Shown: in pieces, positions 53,337-61,110 of the stretch
How positions within the stretch are numbered: position 1 is the first letter of the stretch
Layout of the letters: each line of letters starts with the position of its first letter
From: Sporobacter sp963663605
GTDB lineage: Bacteria; Bacillota; Clostridia; Oscillospirales; Oscillospiraceae
Reading direction: 5' to 3'
DNA: 64,000 nt
Assembly (NCBI GenBank): GCA_963663605.2
Contig: CAXXVF010000002.1
Location: 62,001 to 126,000, forward strand
Position numbers and translations under genes: made by a program
The notes under the pieces: model-generated
The model's database searches: none
Seen by the model: the letters and a program-made list of their open reading frames with translations, nothing else
What the model was told of the DNA's origin: nothing

Positions 53337-53996
53337 TTAAAGCTTGAACCCTTCCGCGTCCCAGTCCTCAAACGAGGGGATATAGTAGTCGGCGAGCAGC
53401 CTGATTTCTGCGGAATTGTGGTGCGGCGTATCGTCGAATACCGCCGCGACGGTGAATCCGGCTTCCTTCGCCGTCTTAAGGGCATAGTACGCGTCCTCAA
53501 AGACGACGGTCTCGCGGATGTCCGTCCCAAGGAAATTGAGCGCCTGCCAGAATATATCCGGCCGTTCCTTACCGGCGCCGGCTTCCGAGCATGTGAATAT
53601 GCGCCCGAAATAGTCCATTATGCCGTTGCGGCGCAGACCGGCCTCGACGAGCGGACGGTCTGTCGCCGTGGCGATGCACATATCGATGCCGCGCCGCTTG
53701 AGCGTCTCGAGCATCTCCTTCACGCCGGCTTTGAGCGTGACCTTGTTGGCGTAAAAGTTCATAAGCATGGCGTTGAAGCCGCCTATGATCTCCTCCGGCG
53801 ACAGCTTGAGCCCGTATTCCCGGCGGAAGACCCGCGCGATCTGGCGTCCCGTCATGGCTTTTGTTTTTTCTCTTAAATCGGGTTTGGGGGTGATGCCGCG
53901 GCTTTGCAGAAAGCTTGTCGGCACCGAGTACCACATAAACATGGAATCGAACAGTGTGCCGTCCAGATCAAAAATCGCGCCTTTAAATTCTGTCAT
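53337..53996 (-). CDS. HAD-superfamily phosphatase (beta-phosphoglucomutase-like)
   Basis: The 219-residue protein has HAD motif I DLDGTLFDS (residues 10-18), a helical C1 cap (about 20-90), motif II ATATDRP, motif III K in GAGKERPD and motif IV VFEDAYYALKTAKEAG. It belongs to the beta-phosphoglucomutase/phosphoglycolate phosphatase group; the natural substrate cannot be read. GGAG lies upstream of the ATG. Not obviously linked to its neighbours. Confidence 0.85.
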   Translation of the reverse strand: MTEFKGAIFDLDGTLFDSMFMWYSVPTSFLQSRGITPKPDLREKTKAMTGRQIARVFRREYGLKLSPEEIIGGFNAMLMNFYANKVTLKAGVKEMLETLKRRGIDMCIATATDRPLVEAGLRRNGIMDYFGRIFTCSEAGAGKERPDIFWQALNFLGTDIRETVVFEDAYYALKTAKEAGFTVAAVFDDTPHHNSAEIRLLADYYIPSFEDWDAEGFKL

Positions 53997-54107
53997 AAAA
54001 TCTCCGTTTTTCTCTTTATTATCTTTAAATCCGATAGGAACGGATAAAATCTTTTTCTATTATGCCTGTTCATATCATTATTTTCAAGGGGACAGTCAAA
54101 AAAGAGA

Positions 54108-54134
54108 GAAACGCCCTGCGGGGCGTTTCTTTTT
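54108..54134. terminator. Bidirectional terminator
   Basis: GAAACGCCC / GGGCGTTTC, TGCG loop, TTTTT; ends the thiamine pyrophosphokinase transcript leftward. Confidence 0.8.
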
Positions 54135-54165
54135 GTCGGTTGTGGTCTCCGTTATAGCGATGACT

Positions 54166-54831
54166 TCACACCGAGGCGCAGGCGGCCTCCTTAAGACTTT
54201 CGATCACTTCGGCGGCACGTTCTTTCCACATGATGACGAGCGTGCCGTGCAGCACGGAAATCTCGCTGGACGTGCCGGTGAATTCATTGCTGATGCCGAC
54301 CGAATGCAGATTGTTGATTTCGGCGTTTGTGAGCGGATACTTCAGACCCTTGAGCGTGACGCCGCGCGCGGTGTCTCCGGCACTGAACACGGATACGATG
54401 CCGCTTTTATCCGCGTCGAAGCGGATGCTGCCGTTTTGGATGACGGTTACGGCCGTCCCGCCGCCGAGAAGATACCCGCGTGCATTCTTTGACGCGATGT
54501 ATGCCAGCGTCTGGATGTTGGCGTAGGTGTGGTCAAGCCGTCCGCCCAGACCGCCCAGCACGACAAAGGTTTTATAGCCCCGGCGCAGGCCCTCGCCGAC
54601 GGCGAGCAGCATATCGGTCTGATCCTTTTCGGCGGGGTGTTCCACGATGTTGGGATGGTTCGGCTTTCTGCTCATCGAATCAAAGTCGCCGACGACGAGA
54701 TCGGCTACGACCGCGAGGTTCGACAGATGCAGATAACCGGCGTCGGCAGCGATGACGAAATCGTGTTCGGTCGGTTCAAGCGTCATCTCGTCCGTCAAAC
54801 CTGCGCCGACGATATAGCATATTCCGTTCAT
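54166..54831 (-). CDS. thiN: Thiamine pyrophosphokinase
   Basis: The 221-residue protein has the ThiN motifs: AADAGYLHL, VGDFDSM near residue 48, KDQTDMLLAV and GGLGGRLDHTYANI near residue 93, plus a C-terminal beta-sandwich with the thiamine-binding SVFS and KYPLTNAE segments. It transfers pyrophosphate from ATP to thiamine, giving TPP. ATG 54831 follows GGAGGG by about 10 bases. In many Firmicutes thiN follows rpe and rsgA; here it stands alone. Confidence 0.92.
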   Translation of the reverse strand: MNGICYIVGAGLTDEMTLEPTEHDFVIAADAGYLHLSNLAVVADLVVGDFDSMSRKPNHPNIVEHPAEKDQTDMLLAVGEGLRRGYKTFVVLGGLGGRLDHTYANIQTLAYIASKNARGYLLGGGTAVTVIQNGSIRFDADKSGIVSVFSAGDTARGVTLKGLKYPLTNAEINNLHSVGISNEFTGTSSEISVLHGTLVIMWKERAAEVIESLKEAACASV

Positions 54832-55159
54832 AAATGATCACCCTCCGGCGCGTTTAATCTCAATACAGTTTATTCCGAGCCCCGGTTTTCGGGGAGCGGT
54901 GTGATTTCAAACGGGACTGCAGCCCTGTTATTAATAGTATTGCCGCTTTTTAGCAATATTTTCATATTTGGATAGCATTCATTAATAATAGCATAAAAAA
55001 GCCTCTATGAACAGTTGAAAAGAGTAGGCGGGAGAGGAGCCCGCCGCCATAGTAACATCGGACGGCGTTTTTGAATACCATGTATGAGAAGCCCGGAAGG
55101 CGCTGACCGGAAACCAACCGGCGCCTTCTAAATTTAATATGTTCAGGGGAGATGTATCC
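54832..55159. other. Spacer with structured leader before the Cys-rich gene
   Basis: 328 bases without a clear gene. Weak hairpins occur at 54938-54958 (TATTGC / GCAATA). At 55027-55126 there is a run of GC-rich pairings: GGCGGG/CCCGCC, CGCC/GGCG, and a compound hairpin GAAGGC...GCCTTC enclosing CCGG/CCGG. I could not match it to a known riboswitch class. Confidence 0.4.
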
Positions 55160-55720
55160 ATGGAACAAAAACCGCCATACGACAACCCAATGGTCTCCGG
55201 CGTCATCGTCAATGACGTCAACTACGTTCCCGCAAACGGCAACGATTTCTGCGAGCCGCCCGAAATGGACTTGGATGAAGAGGAAATGCAGCTGGACCTG
55301 GAACCGGAAGAGATGGATGTTGAGTGCGGAGAGCCGTGCCGTCCGTGCGGCGATAAGAGCGAAGATGTTACATTTCGGCCGTGCGAAGAATTCAAAGACA
55401 TAACGATACACAATGTACGGCTGCAATGCGAAGGCCGGGTTTTAAAGGTAAAGGTCCAGCTGTGCGATATCTGCCGGGGCCGCCGCATAAGGCTCGCTGT
55501 CCTGCTTTATGAAAAAGAGTGCTTCGAGAAGCGGCTGCGCGGACTGAGAGTCATTGAAGTGGCTGTTCCGGGCATGCACGGCTGCAAAAGAAAGCTGACG
55601 GTCGGTGATTTTTGCTTTGTCCTGACGGAAGACAATATCTGCGCAAGCTGCACGGAAGTCAACATACAGGTTATTGCACATTACGCGTCGTTTCCGGAAG
55701 ATTTTCTGCCCTGCCAGTAA
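55160..55720 (+). CDS. Cysteine-rich acidic protein of unknown function
   Basis: The 186-residue protein has a long acidic, Met/Glu-rich N-terminal half (about 30-75, EEEMQLDLEPEEMDVECG), then a Cys-rich segment (CGEPCRPCGD) and a C-terminal beta-rich domain with scattered cysteines (VQLCDICRGRRIRLAVLLYE, CASCTEVNIQV). The C-terminus recalls exported or spore-surface proteins of Clostridia that assemble by disulfides, but no signal peptide is visible. ATG 55160 has AGGGGAG 8 bases upstream. Thirteen or so cysteines are striking for a cytosolic protein. A coat or exosporium role is speculation. Confidence 0.6.
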   Translation: MEQKPPYDNPMVSGVIVNDVNYVPANGNDFCEPPEMDLDEEEMQLDLEPEEMDVECGEPCRPCGDKSEDVTFRPCEEFKDITIHNVRLQCEGRVLKVKVQLCDICRGRRIRLAVLLYEKECFEKRLRGLRVIEVAVPGMHGCKRKLTVGDFCFVLTEDNICASCTEVNIQVIAHYASFPEDFLPCQ

Positions 55721-55765
55721 TAGTTAAGACCGGCAGTCAGCTCAAGCAGCGACGATTTACATTAG

Positions 55766-55793
55766 AAGAGGCCGGTAATAACCGGCCTCTTTA
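55766..55793 (+). terminator. Terminator between convergent genes
   Basis: AAGAGGCCGGT / ACCGGCCTCTT with an AATA loop; usable in both directions. Confidence 0.8.
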
Positions 55794-55814
55794 CACGTTT
55801 TACAGTGTCCGCAA

Positions 55815-56315
55815 TTATTGGGTCAGCGCCTGCGCCCACGCCCGTACGGGCGCCTCGCTCCGGTTGTCGATGACTGTTTTGCCGAATATGGACAGGATAC
55901 CTCCAAAGGCTGCTTTGGCAAAGGGTTTAATGCCGAATTTTGAGCAGACGGGGTCAATAAAATGCTCTACGGCATATCCGATGCGGTCAAATTCTTCCGC
56001 GGTTTCGGTTTCCAGAATCTTTTCGGGCGGTGTGTTTTCGTCCAGCACGACGGCTGCCGATACGAAAACGGCGATCGGCTTGTCATATTTGGCCGCCTGC
56101 TTTAACAGGCGTACGCCGCTTTTTTTCCAGTTGCCCTTGGTTATGGACGAGCCGATAACGATCCGGTCCGCCCATGCCAGATCGTCTGTTTTCGCTTTTT
56201 CGGCGCTTATAACTCTGACGTCGTGCCCGTACTTCACGCGCAGTTCGTCGCCGAGCGTTTCGGCGCTTCCGGCCGTCGCGCCATGCCTGGTCGCGTAAGT
56301 AATCAGTGTTTTCAT
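55815..56315 (-). CDS. Flavodoxin-domain protein (HemG-like)
   Basis: The 166-residue protein starts MKTLITYATRHGATAG, the FMN phosphate-binding T/S-x-T/H-G-x-T loop of flavodoxins. IVIGSSITKGNWKK and IAVFVSAAVVLDEN segments resemble the HemG protoporphyrinogen oxidase group. No haem-synthesis gene adjoins, so the protoporphyrinogen assignment is only by fold. ATG 56315 has GGAGG 7 bases upstream; the longer frame from 56366 lacks a site. Confidence 0.78.
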   Translation of the reverse strand: MKTLITYATRHGATAGSAETLGDELRVKYGHDVRVISAEKAKTDDLAWADRIVIGSSITKGNWKKSGVRLLKQAAKYDKPIAVFVSAAVVLDENTPPEKILETETAEEFDRIGYAVEHFIDPVCSKFGIKPFAKAAFGGILSIFGKTVIDNRSEAPVRAWAQALTQ

Positions 56316-56417
56316 GCGCGTTCCTCCTGTCTGGTTTGGTATCTCAATGATAAAACGCCGATGCAATGTCTGTCAAACAAAAAGCAAGGACTGCATTTTG
56401 GATAAAATGATTAAATT

Positions 56418-56444
56418 TTGACAAATTTGTCCTTGCTGTATAAA
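56418..56444 (+). promoter_or_regulatory. Possible promoter of the methyltransferase gene
   Basis: TTGACA (56418-56423), 15-base spacer, TATAAA (56439-56444); the spacer is short. Confidence 0.35.
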
Positions 56445-56514
56445 CTGGACGAAAGAGAAGCGCTGCCGGGGCGTTTAAGAGTATATACAAAGAGAAGCGG
56501 GGGAGTCGTTTATT

Positions 56515-57120
56515 ATGGGAATGGACAAAAACATGATGTCGATGGGCGCGAAACCGCAGGGGCTTTTTGGCAGGCTGGCGGGCTTACTTATGAACAACGC
56601 GCACAGGCCGGTGCACGCTCTGGCCGCCGGGCGTCTGGATATCAAAAAGGACGCTGTGATCCTGGATGTCGGCTGCGGTGGGGGTAAGGCCGTTAAGAGG
56701 ATGTCGGGGATGGCGCCGGACGGATTCGTTTGCGGTATCGACCATGCGCCGGCCATGGCGGATATGGCGCGGAAACTGAATAAAAACGCTGTTGCCGGGA
56801 AAAAAGCAGAAATAAAAAACGCCTCCGTGGACGCACTGCCTTATAATGACGAGACGTTTGATATCGCGACGGCTTTTGAAACGATCCAGTTCTGGCCGGA
56901 TATTAAAGCGGGGCTTGGGGAAATCGGAAGAGTCTTGAAACGTGACGGCCGTCTCCTGATCGTGAACAGGTTTCCGCCGCCCGATTCAAAATGGTGCGCG
57001 CTTTTGCAGCTGAAGTCGCGGGACGATTATGTGAAAGTTTTATCCGAAGCGGGATTCCGTAATGTGAAAATCGATACGGATTCAAAAACCGGCTGGATCA
57101 TAGCGGAAGCGCAAAAATAA
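56515..57120 (+). CDS. Class I SAM-dependent methyltransferase
   Basis: The 201-residue protein has the SAM motif I ILDVGCGGGKAV (near 49-60), an acidic residue in GIDHAPAM, and FETIQFWPDIKAGLGEIGRV with LKRDGRLLIVN as later motifs. It is a UbiE/Methyltransf_11-type enzyme; the methyl acceptor is unknown. GGGGGAG is 9 bases before ATG 56515. It is monocistronic, convergent with an MFS gene. Confidence 0.88.
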   Translation: MGMDKNMMSMGAKPQGLFGRLAGLLMNNAHRPVHALAAGRLDIKKDAVILDVGCGGGKAVKRMSGMAPDGFVCGIDHAPAMADMARKLNKNAVAGKKAEIKNASVDALPYNDETFDIATAFETIQFWPDIKAGLGEIGRVLKRDGRLLIVNRFPPPDSKWCALLQLKSRDDYVKVLSEAGFRNVKIDTDSKTGWIIAEAQK

Positions 57121-57126
57121 ACAACG

Positions 57127-57166
57127 AAAAACCGCTGGGCCAATTGTTTTTGGCCCTGCGGTTTTT
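57127..57166. terminator. Bidirectional terminator
   Basis: AAAAACCGCTGGGCC / GGCCCTGCGGTTTTT (one T:T mismatch), 10-base loop. Confidence 0.85.
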
Positions 57167-57183
57167 ACCTTGAAACGTTTGTT

Positions 57184-58401
57184 TTATTCCGCGTCGTCCG
57201 GGTTCAGGCGGACGAGCAGCTTCTTTTTTGTCAGCAAAAAAATAACCAGCGCAGTTAGGATCGATATGATCATGACCCGGTACATCATTGCGTATCCGGC
57301 CGCTTCGCTGCCGGTGGCGTTCTCCACGCCCGTAATCACGAAGCCTGCGATCACCGGGCCGATCAGATACCCGGAATCCATGCCGATGAAATTCGTATTG
57401 CTGGCCGCCCCGCGCTTATTCTGCGGGGATAGCTGCATGCACAGCGTCATGATCATCGGGATACAGATGCCGTAACCGAACGCGCTGACGGCGCCGGCTA
57501 TCAAAAACATGGTCAGCGTTTCGGAAAAACTTATCAGAACAAAAGATACGGCAAACAGCAAAATGCCCGGTATGATGGTTTTATCGATACCGTATTTGTC
57601 TGCGATCCTGCCGCTGATGGGTCTTGAAACGAGCAGGCATACGGCATAAACCGTAAAATAAAGGCCGATATCATCCACGCCGCGCAGCCCGCCGTAAATG
57701 ACGATAAAATACGTGATGCTGGAATACGCGAGCGCGATGAAGAACGTAAGGATCGCCGGTATGAGCACTTCGGGAACGATCACCCTGTCCAGCTGTATCC
57801 TGAAAGGAGATTTTTTTGCTGGCGCGTTTGACTTCAGCTGCAGCGTCAGCAATAAGCACAGGCCCAAAAGACCTGCGACAACGAAAAACGTCGTATTGTA
57901 CCCGAAATGCTCCGTCAGGCTCAGCCCGATCGAAGGACCGACAGCCGTAGCCACGGCGTTGCCCAGTGAGAAAATACTCATTCCGGACGCCATTTTACTT
58001 GCCGGCAGGGCGTTGGACGCCATGGCCATGCTCAGCGGGATCGCCACGCCGATGCCCATGCCGTGGACAAGCCGCGAGACGATGATGAGCGGGACGGTTT
58101 TTGAAAATCCGTAACCGATGAAAGCGATGACGATCAGTGTTACCGACAGCATCAGCATCCTGTTTTTCTTGAAATAATCCATTGCCGGCCCTGCAATGGG
58201 CCGTATGCCCAAAGCCGTTACGGCAAACATGCCGGACACGACGCCGACAATAACAGGCGTAGCGCCCAGGCTGTCCGCGAACTTCGGTACCAGTGTGTTC
58301 ATCATAAACTGACCCATGCTGAGCAGGAAGTTAATGATTGTAATAAGTATGAATTTTGAGTTCCAGATGGTTTCTTTTTTTTGTTCTTTTATATCTGACA
58401 T
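57184..58401 (-). CDS. MFS transporter
   Basis: The 405-residue protein has twelve membrane helices. The loop 2-3 motif region reads GIRPIAGPAMDYFKKNRML, and its repeat in the second half reads VSRPISGRIADKYGIDK, both variants of the MFS signature. LVHGMGIGVAIPLSMAMASN resembles drug-exporter motifs of the DHA1 group. AAGGA precedes the start. Substrate unknown. It stands alone, with a 360-base spacer upstream. Confidence 0.88.
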   Translation of the reverse strand: MSDIKEQKKETIWNSKFILITIINFLLSMGQFMMNTLVPKFADSLGATPVIVGVVSGMFAVTALGIRPIAGPAMDYFKKNRMLMLSVTLIVIAFIGYGFSKTVPLIIVSRLVHGMGIGVAIPLSMAMASNALPASKMASGMSIFSLGNAVATAVGPSIGLSLTEHFGYNTTFFVVAGLLGLCLLLTLQLKSNAPAKKSPFRIQLDRVIVPEVLIPAILTFFIALAYSSITYFIVIYGGLRGVDDIGLYFTVYAVCLLVSRPISGRIADKYGIDKTIIPGILLFAVSFVLISFSETLTMFLIAGAVSAFGYGICIPMIMTLCMQLSPQNKRGAASNTNFIGMDSGYLIGPVIAGFVITGVENATGSEAAGYAMMYRVMIISILTALVIFLLTKKKLLVRLNPDDAE

Positions 58402-58761
58402 ATAATATCCTTTTCATCCGTTTCCGGCGCTATAAATATTTATTGCCGGGCTTCTGGCCGTATTTATTTAAATTGATAATGTATTTTTACATATAAAAAG
58501 CTTTACATAAAATTATATATTTAATAAATTCTTTTGTCAAAGCTTATGTTTTCAAGAAAAGCAATGAAACGAGCCGCAGGGAACACGCATGTGTCACTGC
58601 GACTTTTTTCATGCAAAAAGAAGAATACGCAGCATATAATTAAGATGTGCCCGCTTGGAGCACACACAAAAAGCCGAGAGGGGCCGGTGGCGTACCGGTC
58701 ACTTCGGCTTTTTTGATCTGTGAGGCCGTATTCAAACCGCCTTTTTGCGCGTTATAATTGA
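58402..58761. other. Spacer with two hairpins
   Basis: 360 bases: the AT-rich MFS promoter region, a weak hairpin CGCAG...CTGCG followed by TTTTTT (58575-58607), and the terminator at 58668-58713. No gene seen. A small RNA between the two hairpins is conceivable but nothing supports it directly. Confidence 0.45.
58668..58713. terminator. Terminator of the molybdenum hydroxylase operon
   Basis: AAAAAGCCGA ... TCGGCTTTTTT with an inner GCCGGT/ACCGGT stem; the T-runs serve both strands. It ends the leftward transcript from the right edge. Confidence 0.75.
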
Positions 58762-61092
58762 TTACATCGTAGACAGAAGCGTGCGCTTAACGAGCGTTTT
58801 GGCGATCTGCACCTTGTATTTTGCCGCCTCCGGCGGCAGCGCGTCAAGGACGGCAGCTTCCCCGGCCTCAGCGGCGACAGCTTCGCTCATCGTTTTGCCG
58901 GCGACGGCTTTTTCCGCCTTAAAGGCGCGAACCGGTTTCGGCGCGACGGCATTAAGACAGATGCGGGGCGCGTCCGAGCCGACCGTGACGGCGCAGTTGA
59001 CGATGGGGAAGTCGATCGATTTTCGGAGGGCAAACTTCATGAACGCGCTTTTCGTACCAACCGCCGGTTCGGGGATTTGAATTTCCGTAATGATCTCTCC
59101 GCTTTGCAAAACCGTATTGACCGGAATCCCGGCCTCGAAGAAGTCCTCCGCGGGGATCGTCCGGAGATTTGTGACGACGCTGGCGCCGAGCGCGATGAGC
59201 GCGGGCGCGATATCGGACGGGTGTACGTTATAGCAGCCGCAGTTGAGGCAGCGCCGCGCTTCGGCGCGCGCCTCTTCCTTTGTGGCCGTCATGGAGTCTT
59301 CCACATCAATCCGGCGCTTCTCAACGCTGAGTTCATGAAGCGTGAGCGGGCTTTTGACCTTGACGCCTTCGATATCGAAGGTGAGCGCGCCCTGCCCGGC
59401 TGTTTCGATCCTGTCGTCGACGCCGAGATATTTGTTCATGCCGCCGGCCGCCTTGCGTCCGGTTGCGATGGCAGCGATGGCAAGGCCGGGTTTCACCGCG
59501 TCGCCCGCGCCGAAAATACCCTCGCGGGAGGTCATGGAGGTTTCTTCGTCGACGTCCAGATAGCCCCTGTAGAGCTGGATTTCATATTTCTCGCCGAAGT
59601 AGCTGAGGTCGACCCGTTGGCCGGTCGCCAGCATAATGTTTTCCGCTTCGACGACGGTTGTTTCGCATTCGTCGTACTGGGGATTGAAAGCGCCGTTTTC
59701 ATCCCAGGGGGAGGTACAGCGTTTGAGCTGCATGCCTTTTACGCCGCCGTTTTCCTCGATGACTTTGGAAAGGCCCCAGCCGGGCATGACGACGATGCCT
59801 TCCTCCTCGGCGCGCGCGATCTCCTCCGGGCTTGCCGGCATGCGGCCTCTCGGCTCAAGACACGCCAGTGTGACCTTCTTCGCGCCAAGACGCTTGGCGG
59901 ACATCGCCACGTCCATCGCGACGTTTCCGCCGCCCATGACGAATACCTCCTCGCCGATTTTCCCTTCCATCCATTTTTTGATTTCCACGAGGAAATCCAG
60001 GCCGAAGACCGTCAGATCCTCGCCGGAAATGCCCATGACGGGGCGCTTCCAGGTGCCGGTGGCGTACAGGACGCTGTCGTAGCCCTTCTCAAGCGCTACC
60101 GGCATCACGTCATCGCCGATTTTGGTGGCAAGCTTGAACGTAACGCCCATGTTTTTAAAAATGTCGACGACGCGCCGGACAAGTTCCTTCGGCAGACGAT
60201 AGGCGGGGATAGCATACATCAGCATGCCGCCGGCTTCCTCCTTGACGTCGTAAACCGTCACTTTGTTGCCCGCTTTGCGCAGGTAATAAGCCGCGGTCAG
60301 GCCGGCGGGCCCGGAACCGACGATGGCGACCGATTTGCCGGTCTCCTTAGCGGGCGGGGCGTAAAACCTGTCTGCGTTTTCCAGGATATAATCGCCCAGC
60401 GTGCGCTCGACACCGTTGATCGAGACGCTTTCATCGGTCTGGTTGCGGTTGCAGCCGTTCTGGCACGGATGGGCACAGATGCGGCCGGTGATCATCGGCA
60501 GGGGATGGCGCGATAAGAAGAGCCGGGCGGCCGCGTCCCAGTCGCCTTCGCGCAGCTTAGCGAAATAGCCCGGAATGTCGGTTCCGGCGGGACACTCCAG
60601 CGTACACGGCGTCGCGCCGACCCTGACGCCTCCGAAAATGGAATGGTAGCGGTTGTCCCCCAGGATAGCAAAACATTCGTTCCCGCCCTTTCTTATGCAG
60701 TTAAAACGGTTCTGCGGCTTCCGGAAGTACCAGCAGCGGTTTAACTGCGCGATATTGCCGGCAATTGTCGCCATATTGCGGATGTTCGGCGTGGCGGCAG
60801 CTTTGGCCGCCTGCGCAAGCGCCGTATATTTTTCATTTACGGCCGGGCTTTCGGCGATGTCGCTCAGCCGCGTGAGCGCGCCGATTTTAAGCGTCCCGCC
60901 GTCTTCTTTGATAAAATCAAGGCCGGGAACGGTCTTGAGATTGACGACCGTAGCCGGATAATCCGGCAGGATCGTGTCCTTGAGCGTGCCGAGCAAATCG
61001 GTGCCGCCTGCGTTGAGGCTGGCGCCGCCGTCTTTGAGAATGCCGGCGGCCTCTTCGATCGAGCGTGCGTTTATATGATTAAATGGTTTCAT
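58762..61092 (-). CDS. Molybdenum hydroxylase FAD subunit with inserted GltD-like NAD(P)H oxidoreductase
   Basis: The 776-residue protein begins as a CoxM/XdhB FAD subunit: NAGGTDLLG (27-35), ATIAGNIAQLNRC (108-120) and DNRYHSIFGG (146-155). Instead of continuing, a complete GltD-like unit follows (about 160-640): Fe-S cysteines C163, C167, C206, C210 and C214, FAD motif GSGPAGLTAAYYL, NAD(P) motif GGGNVAMD and GAGDAV. Then the CoxM fold resumes with NCGCYNVHPSDIAPALIALG. So one polypeptide interrupts another at an internal loop. It probably lets NAD(P)H couple with the hydroxylase through extra Fe-S clusters. ATG follows AGGAG. Last gene of the operon. Confidence 0.88.
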   Translation of the reverse strand: MKPFNHINARSIEEAAGILKDGGASLNAGGTDLLGTLKDTILPDYPATVVNLKTVPGLDFIKEDGGTLKIGALTRLSDIAESPAVNEKYTALAQAAKAAATPNIRNMATIAGNIAQLNRCWYFRKPQNRFNCIRKGGNECFAILGDNRYHSIFGGVRVGATPCTLECPAGTDIPGYFAKLREGDWDAAARLFLSRHPLPMITGRICAHPCQNGCNRNQTDESVSINGVERTLGDYILENADRFYAPPAKETGKSVAIVGSGPAGLTAAYYLRKAGNKVTVYDVKEEAGGMLMYAIPAYRLPKELVRRVVDIFKNMGVTFKLATKIGDDVMPVALEKGYDSVLYATGTWKRPVMGISGEDLTVFGLDFLVEIKKWMEGKIGEEVFVMGGGNVAMDVAMSAKRLGAKKVTLACLEPRGRMPASPEEIARAEEEGIVVMPGWGLSKVIEENGGVKGMQLKRCTSPWDENGAFNPQYDECETTVVEAENIMLATGQRVDLSYFGEKYEIQLYRGYLDVDEETSMTSREGIFGAGDAVKPGLAIAAIATGRKAAGGMNKYLGVDDRIETAGQGALTFDIEGVKVKSPLTLHELSVEKRRIDVEDSMTATKEEARAEARRCLNCGCYNVHPSDIAPALIALGASVVTNLRTIPAEDFFEAGIPVNTVLQSGEIITEIQIPEPAVGTKSAFMKFALRKSIDFPIVNCAVTVGSDAPRICLNAVAPKPVRAFKAEKAVAGKTMSEAVAAEAGEAAVLDALPPEAAKYKVQIAKTLVKRTLLSTM

Positions 61093-61110
61093 TATTCTCT
61101 CCTCTCAGCC

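Noticed and set aside
55020..55130. Possible riboswitch before the Cys-rich gene
   Set aside because: Compared from memory with SAM, cobalamin, TPP, glycine, c-di-GMP and THF classes; core motifs do not fit. Kept only as an unassigned structured leader.
59077..60516. Plus-strand open frame of 479 codons
   Set aside because: It lies wholly antisense to the FAD/GltD gene, which has clear motifs; the frame is a shadow of its GC-rich third positions.
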